64,000 nucleotides of DNA from CATOSP01 sp965216155 (GCA_965216155.1 CBDCFD010000007.1:372001-436000), one strand, 5' to 3'; shown: positions 34,547 to 44,186, counted from the first letter of the stretch. Notes: generated from the sequence alone by a model not told the origin. Numbers and translations: made by a program.

Positions 34547-37363
34547 ATGAACATGGAACAATCGTCTATAGACCGGCTCATCATCAACAAGCTCTACGAT
34601 GAGCCTCAGAAATACTGGCGCTACGACCGTGAGAGGCGCACCTTCTCGCGGAAGCAGGGCCGCCGGCCGGCGGGATACTTGAAAGCGTCGGGCAATTCGA
34701 GGGCCTTCGATGCCCCCGGGACCTTCTTTGAAATACCTCTGGTCAACCAAATCCGGCAGCGGGTAAAGGCCTGGCGCGAGGCCGAGTATCCCGGCGTGAC
34801 CGCCATCACCAAGCGCCTGCTGGAGTATTGGACGGACTCGGAGGAGTTCGAAAACCGAAGGTTTTTCTTCTGCCAGTTGGAGGCGGCGGAGACTCTTATC
34901 TGGCTGACCGAGGCCGCCGAAAGCGAGAAGGTCGGCCTGGACATCCCTGGTGACGGCGGGGAGTTTCGGCGGCTATGCGCCAAGATGGCCACCGGTACGG
35001 GCAAGACGGTCGTCATGGCTATGGTCATTGCCTGGCATATCCTGAACAAGGTCACCTACCACCAAGACACCCGGTTCTCCCTGAACATCCTGGTGGTCGC
35101 CCCCGGCCTCACGGTGAAGAGCCGTCTTGCCGTCCTCAAACCGTCCGCCGGGGAGAACTACTACCAGGAGTTTGGCATCGTACCGCCGGGCCTGATGGAA
35201 AAGCTCCACCAGGGGAAGGTTCGCGTTCGCAACTGGCACATCCTGAACTGGGAGAGCGGGGGCCAGATTGCCCGGAAGCGAAGCGTGGACAAGCGGGGCG
35301 CGAAAAGCGACGAGGCTTACGTCCGCGACGTGCTGGAAGACATGGCAAGCGCCCGCAACCTTCTGATCATCAACGACGAGGCCCATCACGCCTGGAGGAC
35401 GCCGGGGGGCGCGACGACGCGGGGAATCGAGAAATCGGAGGTCGAACAGGCCACCAAATGGGTCGGCGGCCTGGACCGGATTCACCGGCCCCGGAGGATT
35501 CTGGCCTGTTACGATTTCTCAGCCACCCCCTTTACTCCGTCGGGCCGGGCGGCGGCCGAGGAGTCCCTCTTCGGCTGGATAGTCAGCGACTTCGGGTTGA
35601 ATGACGCCATCGAGTCCGGTCTGGTGAAGACGCCGCGAGTGGTCGTCCGGGATGACGCGGTCCCCGACGCCAAGACTTACATGTCGCGCCTGTATCACAT
35701 CTACAACGACGACGAGGTGAGGGACGACCTGAACCGGCGGGCCCAGCCCCATGAGCCATTGCCGGACCTGGTGACCAACGCTTACTACCTGCTGGGTTAC
35801 GATTGGAGGGAGACGGCCAACAGTTGGCAAGACAAGGGACACAAGATACCGCCGGTGATGATCACCGTGGCCAACCGCACCGAGACGGCGGCCCGAATCA
35901 ACCACGCCTTCGGTCGAAAAAGCATATTGATCGACGAACTGTGCAACCCCGACGGCATTTTGCATATCGACTCCAGGGTCTTGAAGCGGGCCGAAGAGTC
36001 CGAGGAGCCGGTTGCGGAAGTGTCTCCCGACTCAGACGATGAGTCGGACCAGGACAGCGCCGCCCGTCGTGCGCCGACCGCCGTCCAGCGGGCCGAGCGG
36101 CTGCGCCGGATGGTGGACACTGTGGGTAAGGCCGGTCAACCGGGAGAAAAGGTCCAGAACGTCATTTCCGTGGGGATGCTCTCCGAGGGTTGGGACGCCA
36201 AGACTGTCACGCACATTATGGGGCTGAGGGCGTTCAGCAGACAGCTTCTATGCGAGCAGGTCGTTGGGCGCGGGCTTCGCCGCACCTCATACGAGGTGAA
36301 CCCTAAGTCCGGGATGTTCGACCCCGAGTACGTCAACATATTTGGCGTTCCGTTCACCTTCCTGCCCCACGAATCGGATGGGAGCGTGGCGCCTAATCCG
36401 CCCGCTCCCAAGACCGAAATCAAGCTGTCGGCAGAGAAAGCCGCTCACGAAATCAGTTGGCCCAACATCATCCGCGTCGAGCACGTCTATCGCCCCAGGC
36501 TCTCCCTGGATTGGGAGAAGGTCCAGCCCCTGGAACTCAACACCAGCGAGACGGTCCGGTTCGCCGAACTCGCTCAGATTGTGGACGGCAAGCCCGACTT
36601 CTCGAATGTCAGGAGCATCGACCTGGAAGCGCTGGCCAAGGAGTATCGCACCCAGAAGATTATCTTCGAGACGGCCCGAGACGTTTACGACGGGATGCAA
36701 AAGTCGTGGCCGGGCAGCCGGGAGTCCCTCATCGCCCAGTTGGTTAAACTCGTCGAGCAATTCATACAATCTGAACAACTCCACATCACGCCCACCCTGT
36801 TCAACCAGGAGGACATGGCCCGACGCCTTATCATTACGCTGAACATGACCAAGGTAGTCCACCACATCCAGGATGCCATCCGCTTCGAAAACACCGAACG
36901 GCGGGAGCCGGTATTTGACCCTGAGCGGCCTATCCGCGCAACGGGCGACATGGCCACCTGGTACACCGGCAAGCCGTGCCATTTCACCGACCGCAGCCAC
37001 ATCAACATGTGCGTGTTCGACAGCACATGGGAAGATTCGGAAGCCTTCGAGTTGGACCACAATCTCCTGGTCGAAGCCTGGGTCAAGAACGACCACCTGG
37101 GTTTTGAGGTCCTTTACATCTACCGGGGAGTAGTGCGGAAGTACCGGCCAGACTTCCTTGTCCGTTTCCAGTCTGGAAAGATGTTGGTCTTGGAGACCAA
37201 GGGGCAAGTGGACGCCCAAAGCAGCGCCAAGCGAACGGCACTGGAGCATTGGACCCGGGCCGTCAACCAACACGGCGGCTTTGGCCGCTGGTCTTCCGAC
37301 GAATCCACCAACCCAGGAGACATCAAAGACATCCTGGCGAAACACGCGGGGGCTACAGGGTAG
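34547..37363 (+). CDS. res: Type III-like restriction endonuclease subunit / DEAD-box helicase nuclease (res)
   Basis: About 938 residues of the superfamily 2 helicase plus nuclease type known from BPTD_3080-like restriction proteins. Walker A is ATGTGKT at about 148-154, the DEAH box at 277-280 (IINDEAHHAW), motif III-like CYDFSATPFTPSG and motif VI CEQVVGRGLRR follow. The C-terminal PD-(D/E)xK-like nuclease shows YRPDFLVRFQSGKMLVLETK (D869, E883, K885). I chose ATG 34547; ATG 34553 is equally possible, and the frame is open to 34499 in overlap with the PIN gene. This is the only undamaged member of the operon. Confidence 0.88.
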   Translation: MNMEQSSIDRLIINKLYDEPQKYWRYDRERRTFSRKQGRRPAGYLKASGNSRAFDAPGTFFEIPLVNQIRQRVKAWREAEYPGVTAITKRLLEYWTDSEEFENRRFFFCQLEAAETLIWLTEAAESEKVGLDIPGDGGEFRRLCAKMATGTGKTVVMAMVIAWHILNKVTYHQDTRFSLNILVVAPGLTVKSRLAVLKPSAGENYYQEFGIVPPGLMEKLHQGKVRVRNWHILNWESGGQIARKRSVDKRGAKSDEAYVRDVLEDMASARNLLIINDEAHHAWRTPGGATTRGIEKSEVEQATKWVGGLDRIHRPRRILACYDFSATPFTPSGRAAAEESLFGWIVSDFGLNDAIESGLVKTPRVVVRDDAVPDAKTYMSRLYHIYNDDEVRDDLNRRAQPHEPLPDLVTNAYYLLGYDWRETANSWQDKGHKIPPVMITVANRTETAARINHAFGRKSILIDELCNPDGILHIDSRVLKRAEESEEPVAEVSPDSDDESDQDSAARRAPTAVQRAERLRRMVDTVGKAGQPGEKVQNVISVGMLSEGWDAKTVTHIMGLRAFSRQLLCEQVVGRGLRRTSYEVNPKSGMFDPEYVNIFGVPFTFLPHESDGSVAPNPPAPKTEIKLSAEKAAHEISWPNIIRVEHVYRPRLSLDWEKVQPLELNTSETVRFAELAQIVDGKPDFSNVRSIDLEALAKEYRTQKIIFETARDVYDGMQKSWPGSRESLIAQLVKLVEQFIQSEQLHITPTLFNQEDMARRLIITLNMTKVVHHIQDAIRFENTERREPVFDPERPIRATGDMATWYTGKPCHFTDRSHINMCVFDSTWEDSEAFELDHNLLVEAWVKNDHLGFEVLYIYRGVVRKYRPDFLVRFQSGKMLVLETKGQVDAQSSAKRTALEHWTRAVNQHGGFGRWSSDESTNPGDIKDILAKHAGATG

Positions 37364-37366
37364 GGG

Positions 37367-37702
37367 TTAAAGCTCCGCCGCCACCGCGCTGTCTACGGCG
37401 AACTCGTAAAAGGTGATGGCCTCGGCGGTGCTGAACTGGTCACGGGCGTACACCGCCCGGGGGAGCTGATTTTCGCCGGTCTCCACTTTCACACCCAAGG
37501 CGGGCCAGACGTACCCCTTGCGCGCCGGTGCGCCCGGAGCCCGCTCTAGTTGGATCAGGTCCGGCTGTTTCTGCATCAGCAATAGCAACGCCTCAACGCT
37601 CTTGTGGACCGACGTGGTGGCGTCTCCTTCCCGGTAGGCAGCCCGCGCCTCGGCGACCAGGCCGCGCAAGTTGTCGTCGCGTATGTCGTCGACCTTAGCC
37701 AT
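37367..37702 (-). CDS. Hypothetical protein (111 aa)
   Basis: MAKVDDIRDDNLRGLVAEAR at the start, then EGDATTSVHKSVEALLLLMQ and a C-terminal QFSTAEAITFYEFAVDSAV. Amphipathic helices dominate; no domain recognised. It converges on res with a 3-bp gap and precedes the flavin oxidoreductase operon partner (25 bp downstream of that gene's stop on the same strand). ATG has GGAGGAGCAC upstream, which supports it being real. Confidence 0.6.
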   Translation of the reverse strand: MAKVDDIRDDNLRGLVAEARAAYREGDATTSVHKSVEALLLLMQKQPDLIQLERAPGAPARKGYVWPALGVKVETGENQLPRAVYARDQFSTAEAITFYEFAVDSAVAAEL

Positions 37703-37727
37703 GTGCTCCTCCTAAAGACGCTGCGTG

Positions 37728-38939
37728 CTAGATGCTGGAGTTGACCTCGAAGGGGACACCCTCTAACTGCTGGTCGCGCCACTTCTGGTGGTGCTTGTGC
37801 CGGTCCTGGAACTCGGGCATCACCTCTTTGGCGAACAGCTCCAACGAAGGCATGATGTCTTCGTGCTTGCGGTCGCCGCTCTGGGCGATGAACAGGATCA
37901 GGTCGATGTGGGCCGCTTCGTACTGGCGGATTGTGTTGCGGATGAACTCCGGGTTGCCAATGAAACCTCCGCGACGGCTGGCCCGGTAGAGGGCGCGGGC
38001 GCTCTCGTCCTCCGGCTCTTCATCCACGACGTTGAAGCCCTGCCGCTGGGCGTACACCTGCTGCCGCCCGTCCTCGGTCAGCGAGTCGAACTGCCGGTGG
38101 AAGTGGTCGTGGCCATAGTTTCGCTGGCCCCGGCCCAAAAGGAAACCAAACATCTGCGCCCCTCGCAGGCCCTTGGCCACAGCCTCCTCGTTGGTAGGGC
38201 AGCACATCAGCGAGCCAAGGGCCGTCACCGCCGGGTTGATGGCATATCCCAAGGGACTGCACTCCTCGCGGACAAGCTCCCAGTAACGGTCGATGCGCTC
38301 GGCAGCCTCCTCCGGCGTCTCGAAACCGAACCCGAGCGCTCCGATGCCCATTCGCGCCGCGACGAAAATGGTCTCGCGCCGGGATGCGGCAGTCCAAAGC
38401 GGCGGGTGGGGTTTCTGGAGGGGCTTGGGGACTATGTTGCGCACCGGCACCTTCACATACTGGCCGTCGTACCCCTCGTAGGGAGTCTGGACCATCATCT
38501 TCACGGCTTCCCGCGTCGCCTCTTCCCACATGGCCTTCTTCTGGGTCACGTCGATACCGTAGCCGGTGTTCTCGATCTCGCCGCCCTCGCCAGTGCCGAA
38601 TTCAACCCGTCCGCCGGACACAATATCCAACGTGGAGATACGTTCGGCCACCCGGATGGGATGATTGAAACTTGGCGGAGCGTGGATGATGCCGTGACCC
38701 AGCCGGATGTTCTTGGTGCGTTGGCTGGCGGCGGCAAGCACAACCTCCGGCGCGGAGGAGTGCGCGTATTCCTCCAAGAAGTCGTGCTCAACCTCGAAGA
38801 CGTAGTCGAAGCCCAACTTGTCGGCAAACTCGATCTGCTCCAAGGCTTCCATAAAGACTTTATGCTCGTCCTCCGGACCCCATTGGTCGGCGTCCAGGGG
38901 TTTGGGGCATTGCAACTCGTAGAAGAGTCCGAATTTCAT
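37728..38939 (-). CDS. LLM-class flavin-dependent oxidoreductase
   Basis: 403 residues from ATG 38939 (MKFGLFYELQCPKPLDADQW); the frame is open upstream to 39107 but homology starts here. Luciferase-like motifs: DKLGFDYVFEVEHDFLEEYA, NIRLGHGIIHAPPSFNHPIR, the GRVEFGTGEGGEIENTGYGI loop and PPLWTAASRRETIFVAARMG. A C-terminal GGFIGNPEFIRNTIRQYEAA matches the usual final barrel helix. It uses FMN or F420; the substrate is unknown. It is followed by the 111-aa hypothetical gene on the same strand. Confidence 0.9.
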   Translation of the reverse strand: MKFGLFYELQCPKPLDADQWGPEDEHKVFMEALEQIEFADKLGFDYVFEVEHDFLEEYAHSSAPEVVLAAASQRTKNIRLGHGIIHAPPSFNHPIRVAERISTLDIVSGGRVEFGTGEGGEIENTGYGIDVTQKKAMWEEATREAVKMMVQTPYEGYDGQYVKVPVRNIVPKPLQKPHPPLWTAASRRETIFVAARMGIGALGFGFETPEEAAERIDRYWELVREECSPLGYAINPAVTALGSLMCCPTNEEAVAKGLRGAQMFGFLLGRGQRNYGHDHFHRQFDSLTEDGRQQVYAQRQGFNVVDEEPEDESARALYRASRRGGFIGNPEFIRNTIRQYEAAHIDLILFIAQSGDRKHEDIMPSLELFAKEVMPEFQDRHKHHQKWRDQQLEGVPFEVNSSI

Positions 38940-39103
38940 GCTTTTCCCTCGGTGCGCAGCCTGCGGGTCTAACGGTATGCCCGGGTCGTCCCAAAAGTGC
39001 AGGCCGTTGGATTTGGTACCGCAAGGTATCAGGTGGAGCGATTTTACATCTTTTCGTCCAGGGCCGCACGGTGAGAGGCAAATACTGGCGCGGCGACTGA
39101 CGT

Positions 39104-39838
39104 TCAAAAGTCTACATAGTCATAGATGCAGATTAACCGTTTCCCGTCCAGCGTAAGTTCGTGGGCCTGGATTTCCTTGCTGCCCTGCGGCAGTGGCTTG
39201 CCGTAGGCGGCTTGTATAAACTTCTCGTAGTCCTCTCGGTTCTCTCTGCCCATCTGCTCGTTGTACTCGCGGGTCTTGAATACCACAACATAGAACACCG
39301 ATACGTCCTTCTGCGCCGCAACTGTTCCGGCTGTGCCGGTTAGCAACTGGTAACGGATGCCGGAAAACCTGGAAGCACATGGGGCAGTAGGGTCTGAAAA
39401 GTACCGTGAGAGCAAACCCTTTACTCTTTCACGCGCTTTTGACCGTGGATTGCGCTGGTGTTCTCGGATTGCCTTTTGGTACCTTTCGCCCACGGTATCG
39501 TCCCCAAATGGCTCATCCACCTTGGCTTCCACGCCCACGGAAAGGCTAGACTTGGAGCCAACACGACCGAAGGTACCGAGATCGAGGTTACTTGGGCCTC
39601 GGTAATCGTCGAAGCGCGCTCTGAATTCCGGCGTGGCTGTTTCCAACTTGACCTGCTGCGATAGAACGGACGATATGCGTGATACGAGGTAGTCAGTACC
39701 GTTCTGATTCAAGATGAACTCGGCGAGAGAGTAGGCACTTCGACCCTCTTTCCAGTGGACACGCCTTACACACGCCCCCCACTGATCAAGAGTCGAAATC
39801 TCATTGCCTTTTGGACTTATAAATCTCATTTTCCTCAA
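39104..39838 (-). CDS. DUF6946-like hypothetical protein
   Basis: 244 residues: MRFISPKGNEISTLDQWGAC near the start, EGRSAYSLAEFILNQNGTDY, LSVGVEAKVDEPFGDDTVGE in the middle and FVVFKTREYNEQ-like strands near the end. The arrangement recalls DUF6946 proteins, and the GVEAKVDE strand looks like a PD-(D/E)xK nuclease ExK motif, but this is a by-eye match. The gene is AT-richer than its neighbours, consistent with transfer and with a defence role. MRKM and MRFI starts are both possible. Confidence 0.55.
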   Translation of the reverse strand: MRKMRFISPKGNEISTLDQWGACVRRVHWKEGRSAYSLAEFILNQNGTDYLVSRISSVLSQQVKLETATPEFRARFDDYRGPSNLDLGTFGRVGSKSSLSVGVEAKVDEPFGDDTVGERYQKAIREHQRNPRSKARERVKGLLSRYFSDPTAPCASRFSGIRYQLLTGTAGTVAAQKDVSVFYVVVFKTREYNEQMGRENREDYEKFIQAAYGKPLPQGSKEIQAHELTLDGKRLICIYDYVDF

Positions 39839-39925
39839 ACCTGGACTGCTTGAAGTCTATTGTCCCGATTCTATACCGTTCAATCCAGGGCCCGTATGAG
39901 TCACGTCGCTTCACCACTGAATCCC

Positions 39926-40258
39926 TCAGTCTTGCAACAGAACATAGACCGCGGCCGACGGGCTAAGGTCGTTATGGGTATGGCCTTTGCCGGTAACGTC
40001 TTCCATCAATCGAATGTCCCCCGCCCTCAATACGACCTTGGCGCCGTCGCTTGCCCCAATCTCAACCTCGCCTGACAGGTGGATAATCAGCCTGCGATCG
40101 GGCAGCGGATGGAAGTCCATGTGGCGCGACCCGTCAAATTGCTGGACTCTTACCTCGGAGACATTGATCAGCGCCCCTAGATCGGGGTGGTCCTCCAGAT
40201 TCATCTCTTCGATGTGGCTATCGCCGTCAGCGTCGGGAAATACTCGGTAGATTTTCAT
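39926..40258 (-). CDS. Small cupin-fold protein
   Basis: 110 residues starting MKIYRVFPDADGDSHIEEMN at 40258, with an excellent ribosome site (AAGGAGGAAAG). The open frame extends to 40549 but lacks support there. A single cupin barrel is suggested by GSRHMDFHPLPDRRLIIHLS, GEVEIGASDGAKVVLRAGDI and GKGHTHNDLSPSAAVYVLLQ, with His residues that could bind a metal. Function unknown; it lies downstream of the M19 dipeptidase on the same strand. Confidence 0.8.
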   Translation of the reverse strand: MKIYRVFPDADGDSHIEEMNLEDHPDLGALINVSEVRVQQFDGSRHMDFHPLPDRRLIIHLSGEVEIGASDGAKVVLRAGDIRLMEDVTGKGHTHNDLSPSAAVYVLLQD

Positions 40259-40385
40259 CTTTCCTCCTTGTCGATTTCTACGGATTGACCGGACCAGGCC
40301 AGGTAAACCTGGGCATGGCCTCTTTGTCGCACATCTCCTTGCCATGCTCCATGCCGCCGAAGTCGATTTTGCACCCGAATCGGGC

Positions 40386-41498
40386 TTACGACATGACACG
40401 GCGGAAAAAGTCCAGCGCATTACCCCCGGCGATTTTCTTGATCTCCTCGTCCGAGTAGCCCCGGCGGAGCAGGCCGCGGAGGATGTTCTTGCCGTCCGCA
40501 GGGGACTCCAGGCCGTCCAGGTAAGGGGCTGGGGTCTGCGATGGATCACGCCCGAGCATTACCTGGTGAAACGCCACGTGGTCTCCGACGTTCGTGTCCG
40601 TGCCTATGCCCACGTGGTCGATTCCAACCAACTTCACCATGTAGTCGTAATGGTCGAGAACGCAGTCGATATCCTGCTCCGGGTCGTCGCTCAGTGAGTT
40701 GGGGACGGCGGTGATGGCGATCAAGCCCCCCTTTTCCGCGCATGCCACAAGCTCTTCGTCCTTGCGCGTCCTGGTCGTGGGCCTGAGCGTGTAGGCGGCG
40801 TTGTGGCTGAAGGTAACCGGGGCGCGGGAGAAGTGGATAGCGTCCATCGCCGTCCGGAATGACGCATGGGAAAGGTCAACGGCCATGCCAAGCTGGTTCA
40901 TCCGGTCCACGACCTCAATGCCGAATTCGCTGAGACCGCCGTCGTTGCGCTCGTTCATGCCGTCGCCGATGAAGTTCTTGCGGTTGTAGGTCAAACCCGC
41001 CAGCCGGACCCCCATGGCGTAAAAGGTGTCCACGCGGTCCAACTCGCTGCCGATGGCCAGGTGCTCCAGGGTAGGCATGAACCCGACCCGGCCCCTCTGT
41101 TTGGCGGCTTCGATCTGGTCCGCATTGGTAACCAGGTCCACCCTGCCCGTGACCGTCATGTCAGAGAGCATGAGCGCAACTTCGGTCTGCAGATCTTCAA
41201 ATCGAGTGTAGGACATGTCGTGGGTGTTGACGAACCCACGGAAGGCGTTGGCAGTGGTCACGGCGGTCCAGCCGCCATGCTCAACTGCGTCGTAACCCCA
41301 TGCGTACTTGTTGCCCCGCAGGAACTCCACGAGCCGGGTCATGTCCTCGGGGCAGACAAAAGGGTGTTGGTGGACGTCGATCATGATGACTTCGTCCTGC
41401 AAACGCTGGAACCGCCTGTCCTGATCGGAGTCCAGCGGCACCGTCATGGACAGGACGCGGTCTATCTCTTTCGCCAGGGGAATAAAGGGAGTCACCAT
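40386..41498 (-). CDS. M19 family membrane-dipeptidase-like peptidase
   Basis: 370 residues of the renal dipeptidase family, which hydrolyses dipeptides with a binuclear zinc site. Motifs: VIMIDVHQHPFVCPEDMTRL near residue 35 (HxH type; relatives have DGHND), RLAGLTYNRKNFIGDG, GMAVDLSHASFRTAMDAIHF, PVTFSHNAAYTLRPTTRTRK and GIDHVGIGTDTNVGDHVAFH. The length is normal. There is no signal peptide. ATG follows AAGGAGCAATACCG. Confidence 0.88.
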   Translation of the reverse strand: MVTPFIPLAKEIDRVLSMTVPLDSDQDRRFQRLQDEVIMIDVHQHPFVCPEDMTRLVEFLRGNKYAWGYDAVEHGGWTAVTTANAFRGFVNTHDMSYTRFEDLQTEVALMLSDMTVTGRVDLVTNADQIEAAKQRGRVGFMPTLEHLAIGSELDRVDTFYAMGVRLAGLTYNRKNFIGDGMNERNDGGLSEFGIEVVDRMNQLGMAVDLSHASFRTAMDAIHFSRAPVTFSHNAAYTLRPTTRTRKDEELVACAEKGGLIAITAVPNSLSDDPEQDIDCVLDHYDYMVKLVGIDHVGIGTDTNVGDHVAFHQVMLGRDPSQTPAPYLDGLESPADGKNILRGLLRRGYSDEEIKKIAGGNALDFFRRVMS

Positions 41499-41530
41499 CG
41501 GTATTGCTCCTTGCGGATTAGGTTATTCGA

Positions 41531-41932
41531 TCAAGTACGTTCAGGTAACCCATTCACGAAAACGATTATGGTTCGGGCCGTGTTCAGCATCCATTGCAAA
41601 GTCCGGCCTTGTTGGAGTTCGACGAGCCCGGTCTGGTAGGTAAGAGCGTTTCGGGCCAACCTAAGTTCGCTCAGCGAGTTTCCCATTCGCCGATTGATAT
41701 TCCTCAAGACCCGCCAAACCTCAGTGTGGACCGTCGCGCCACCGGTAAATGGGGCGTATTTCTTTCGCTCCAATTGGTCCCGGCTCGTCAAAAAGGCCGC
41801 ATAGTACGCCCTGTCTCCGGCAGAGCGGAGAGACGCAGAACTTCTATGCCTGGCCAAATCGGTGGCCAGGCCGAGGAATAGAGCGGGATCGATGGGTAGA
41901 AATGTGTCAGGCCGTCTCGAGACCAAATTCAA
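41531..41932 (-). CDS. HEPN-like protein, module copy 2 (gene B)
   Basis: 133 residues from ATG 41932, overlapping gene A by 26 bp. It shares DRAYYAAFLTSRDQL exactly with copy 1 and LxLARNALTYQTG with LRFARNDLTYQTG. The conserved Arg-Asn-x3-Tyr stretch takes the place of the HEPN RxxxxH/RxxxDY motif. I infer a small RNase-toxin-like helical protein, not demonstrated. The gene is more AT-rich than the dipeptidase and ThDP genes on its two sides. Confidence 0.7.
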   Translation of the reverse strand: MNLVSRRPDTFLPIDPALFLGLATDLARHRSSASLRSAGDRAYYAAFLTSRDQLERKKYAPFTGGATVHTEVWRVLRNINRRMGNSLSELRLARNALTYQTGLVELQQGRTLQWMLNTARTIIVFVNGLPERT

Positions 41933-42266
41933 CCTTACTTATAAAGACGTCCAACTCTGGTTCGTCTAGTTGCTTCTGAAATATGTTCACACGGTCCAAG
42001 AAGTTGCCCAGGCACTCCTCCGCTTCCTCGAAAGGCAGCATGAGCACCGGTTTGACGTGAATCTCTTCCCAATCGGAAAATTCCATGTCCTGGTGATAAC
42101 AGACGTCGATTTGCTGCAACGGCCAATTGTTGTCTTTCGCAAATTGTTGTAACAACTTAAGGACGTCATCCAGCACCGGTCTACCTATCTTCCCCAACAG
42201 GCGGTCCACTTCCGAATGCTTGGTCTTCCAGACGACGGGTACGTGTGAATCAATAGTATCAACCAT
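41907..42266 (-). CDS. Uncharacterised 119-aa partner, module copy 2 (gene A)
   Basis: 119 residues from ATG 42266, which has a strong ribosome site (GGAGGAAGGTC); the frame is open to 42302 but copy 1 supports this start. Shared with copy 1: VVWKTKHSEVDRLLGKIGRP, WPLQQIDVCYHQDMEFSDW, VFISKVEFGLETA. The middle (residues about 66-100) diverges strongly while both ends are conserved. No domain recognised. Gene order and overlap with gene B match copy 1. Confidence 0.7.
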   Translation of the reverse strand: MVDTIDSHVPVVWKTKHSEVDRLLGKIGRPVLDDVLKLLQQFAKDNNWPLQQIDVCYHQDMEFSDWEEIHVKPVLMLPFEEAEECLGNFLDRVNIFQKQLDEPELDVFISKVEFGLETA

Positions 42267-42475
42267 GACCTTCCTCCCGCAGCCTATTGTACCCTTCCGC
42301 ATAGCCGGTGTATCAACCTTACGCCGACAGCCGCCGAGTAGTTAAGGTCCACCCTCCGCAACCTCCGGCTTGACCCTGTAGGGGCCAACAACTATCATCG
42401 TGCGGAGCAACACGACGATGCAACCTATTCCGGACCAGAGCGTCCGGCACCTCTTTATCCCTTGGAGAGTACGCG

Positions 42476-44116
42476 ATGAACGTTCAAGAAGCCGTGGCCC
42501 GAATTCTGAAGATGGAAGGTGTGGAGTGGATTGCCTGCTTCCCATCAAACGAGCTGATCGAGGCCGCTGCCAAAGAAGGCATCCGGACCGTAATGTTCCG
42601 CCAGGAGCGGGGAGCGCTCATGGCTGCCGACGGTTATAGCCGGATGAACGACCGGGATAAGTTCGGCGTGGTGATCACACAGGGCGGACCCGGCTCCGAA
42701 AACTCGATGGGCGGAATCGCCCAAGCCTTCGCCGACAACGTTCCTATCCTGTACTTGCCCGGCGGTCCGGCGCTAAGCCAATATGGAGTCCGGCCCAACT
42801 TCTCGCCGGTGCGCACTTACCAGTCTGTCTCCAAGCATGGAGAGGTGATTTATCAGGCCAACCAGGTGGCGAACGTGATGCGGCGGGCCTTCCATCACCT
42901 CCGCAATGGCCGTCCAGGACCGGTGATCGTGGAGATACCCTCGGACGTGGCTCAGCAAGAAGTCCCCGATGAAACCCTGGCGTACAACCCGCCCAAGCGT
43001 ATGCCCCAGGCGCCATCCAATGGCGCAGTCAAGGACGCGGTATCGCTGCTGCTCAACGCCACCAAGCCCGTGATCTGGTCCGGTATGGGCGTGATGATGT
43101 CCCAGGCGACCGAAGAGCTAAGAGAACTCGCGGAGCTCACCGAGATTCCGGTGTACTGCACCATGCCCGGCAAGTCCTCTTTCGACGATAGGCATCCCCT
43201 GGCGCTGGGCGCAGGCAGCAGCGCCACGACCCTGCCAGCGCGGCGCTGGCTTCAGGAATCGGACGTCCTGTTTGCAGTCGGCTCCAGCATGACCCGCACC
43301 GGCTATGGTCAACCCATCCCCGGAGGGAAGGTGATAGTCCACAACGTCGAGAGCATCGAGGACATCAACAAGGACTTCTCGGTGGACGTGGGTCTCCCCG
43401 GGGACGCCAAGCTGACCTTGCAGGCCATGATCGAAGAGGTCAAAGCCCGGACCGGCGAGTCGGGCCGCAAAGGGAAGTCCAACGTGGCATCTGAAATCGC
43501 GGAATTGAAGAGCCAATGGCTCTCCCAGTGGAGCCCACTTCTGAACTCCGAGGACGTTCCGATCAACACTTACCGGGTCATCGGAGAGCTAGAGAGGAAC
43601 TTGGATAAGGTAAATAGCGTGGTAACCCACGACGCCGGAGCACCTCGCGACACCATCATGCCTTTCTACTCGGCCACGGTCCCCCACAGTTACATCGGCT
43701 GGGGAAAGACTACGCACCTGGGCTACGGTATCCCCTTGATGATCGGAGCGAAGCTGGCCGCGCCCGACCGCTTCTGCCTGAACTTCATGGGAGACGGCGC
43801 GTTCGGAATGTCGGGCCTGGACATCGAGACCTCGGTGCGGGCGGGAGCTCCCATTACGACCATCGTGCTGAACAACGGCGGCATGGCCACCTACCCCGGA
43901 GGCTACCCAACTGCCTCGGAGCTGTTCGGGACAACCCACATGACCGGCGATTACGCCAAGATCGCCGAGGGCCTGGGCGCGGTGGGGATCACGGTGACCC
44001 AACCGGGCGAAGTGGGTAATGCTCTCAAGAAGGCCCAGGAGTTGAACGCCGAAGGTAAGTCGGTGCTGCTGGACATTCACACCAACCTGGAGGCGGCCCG
44101 GTCCAACTTCAGCTAG
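42476..44116 (+). CDS. Thiamine-diphosphate-requiring enzyme (paralogue of 438-2084)
   Basis: 546 residues. The ThDP-activating glutamate is at E44 (FRQERGALMAADGYSRM), the central domain reads PVIWSGMGVMMSQATEELRE, and the C-terminal motif is NFMGDGAFGMSGLDIETSVR with VLNNGGM following. Unlike the paralogue at 438-2084 the GDG motif is canonical. Both enzymes share the start CFPxNxLIEAAA and a C-terminal QPGEV/EDPAE region, so they may have related substrates. ATG follows TGGAGAGTACGCG. No CoA-transferase accompanies this copy; it stands alone. Confidence 0.88.
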   Translation: MNVQEAVARILKMEGVEWIACFPSNELIEAAAKEGIRTVMFRQERGALMAADGYSRMNDRDKFGVVITQGGPGSENSMGGIAQAFADNVPILYLPGGPALSQYGVRPNFSPVRTYQSVSKHGEVIYQANQVANVMRRAFHHLRNGRPGPVIVEIPSDVAQQEVPDETLAYNPPKRMPQAPSNGAVKDAVSLLLNATKPVIWSGMGVMMSQATEELRELAELTEIPVYCTMPGKSSFDDRHPLALGAGSSATTLPARRWLQESDVLFAVGSSMTRTGYGQPIPGGKVIVHNVESIEDINKDFSVDVGLPGDAKLTLQAMIEEVKARTGESGRKGKSNVASEIAELKSQWLSQWSPLLNSEDVPINTYRVIGELERNLDKVNSVVTHDAGAPRDTIMPFYSATVPHSYIGWGKTTHLGYGIPLMIGAKLAAPDRFCLNFMGDGAFGMSGLDIETSVRAGAPITTIVLNNGGMATYPGGYPTASELFGTTHMTGDYAKIAEGLGAVGITVTQPGEVGNALKKAQELNAEGKSVLLDIHTNLEAARSNFS

Positions 44117-44186
44117 GTGTCTTGACGGGGCCCGGTCACATGACGGCCGCTTTCTAATTCCCTGACAGCGAGCGGCCTCCACGGAT

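Noticed and set aside
36287..37345. Long open frame of 352 codons on the minus strand opposite res
   Set aside because: It is a mirror of a highly GC-biased coding gene; the plus strand holds all helicase and nuclease motifs and the antisense product matches nothing.
37788..38972. 394-codon plus-strand frame opposite the flavin oxidoreductase
   Set aside because: Antisense shadow; the minus-strand reading has all luciferase-like motifs.
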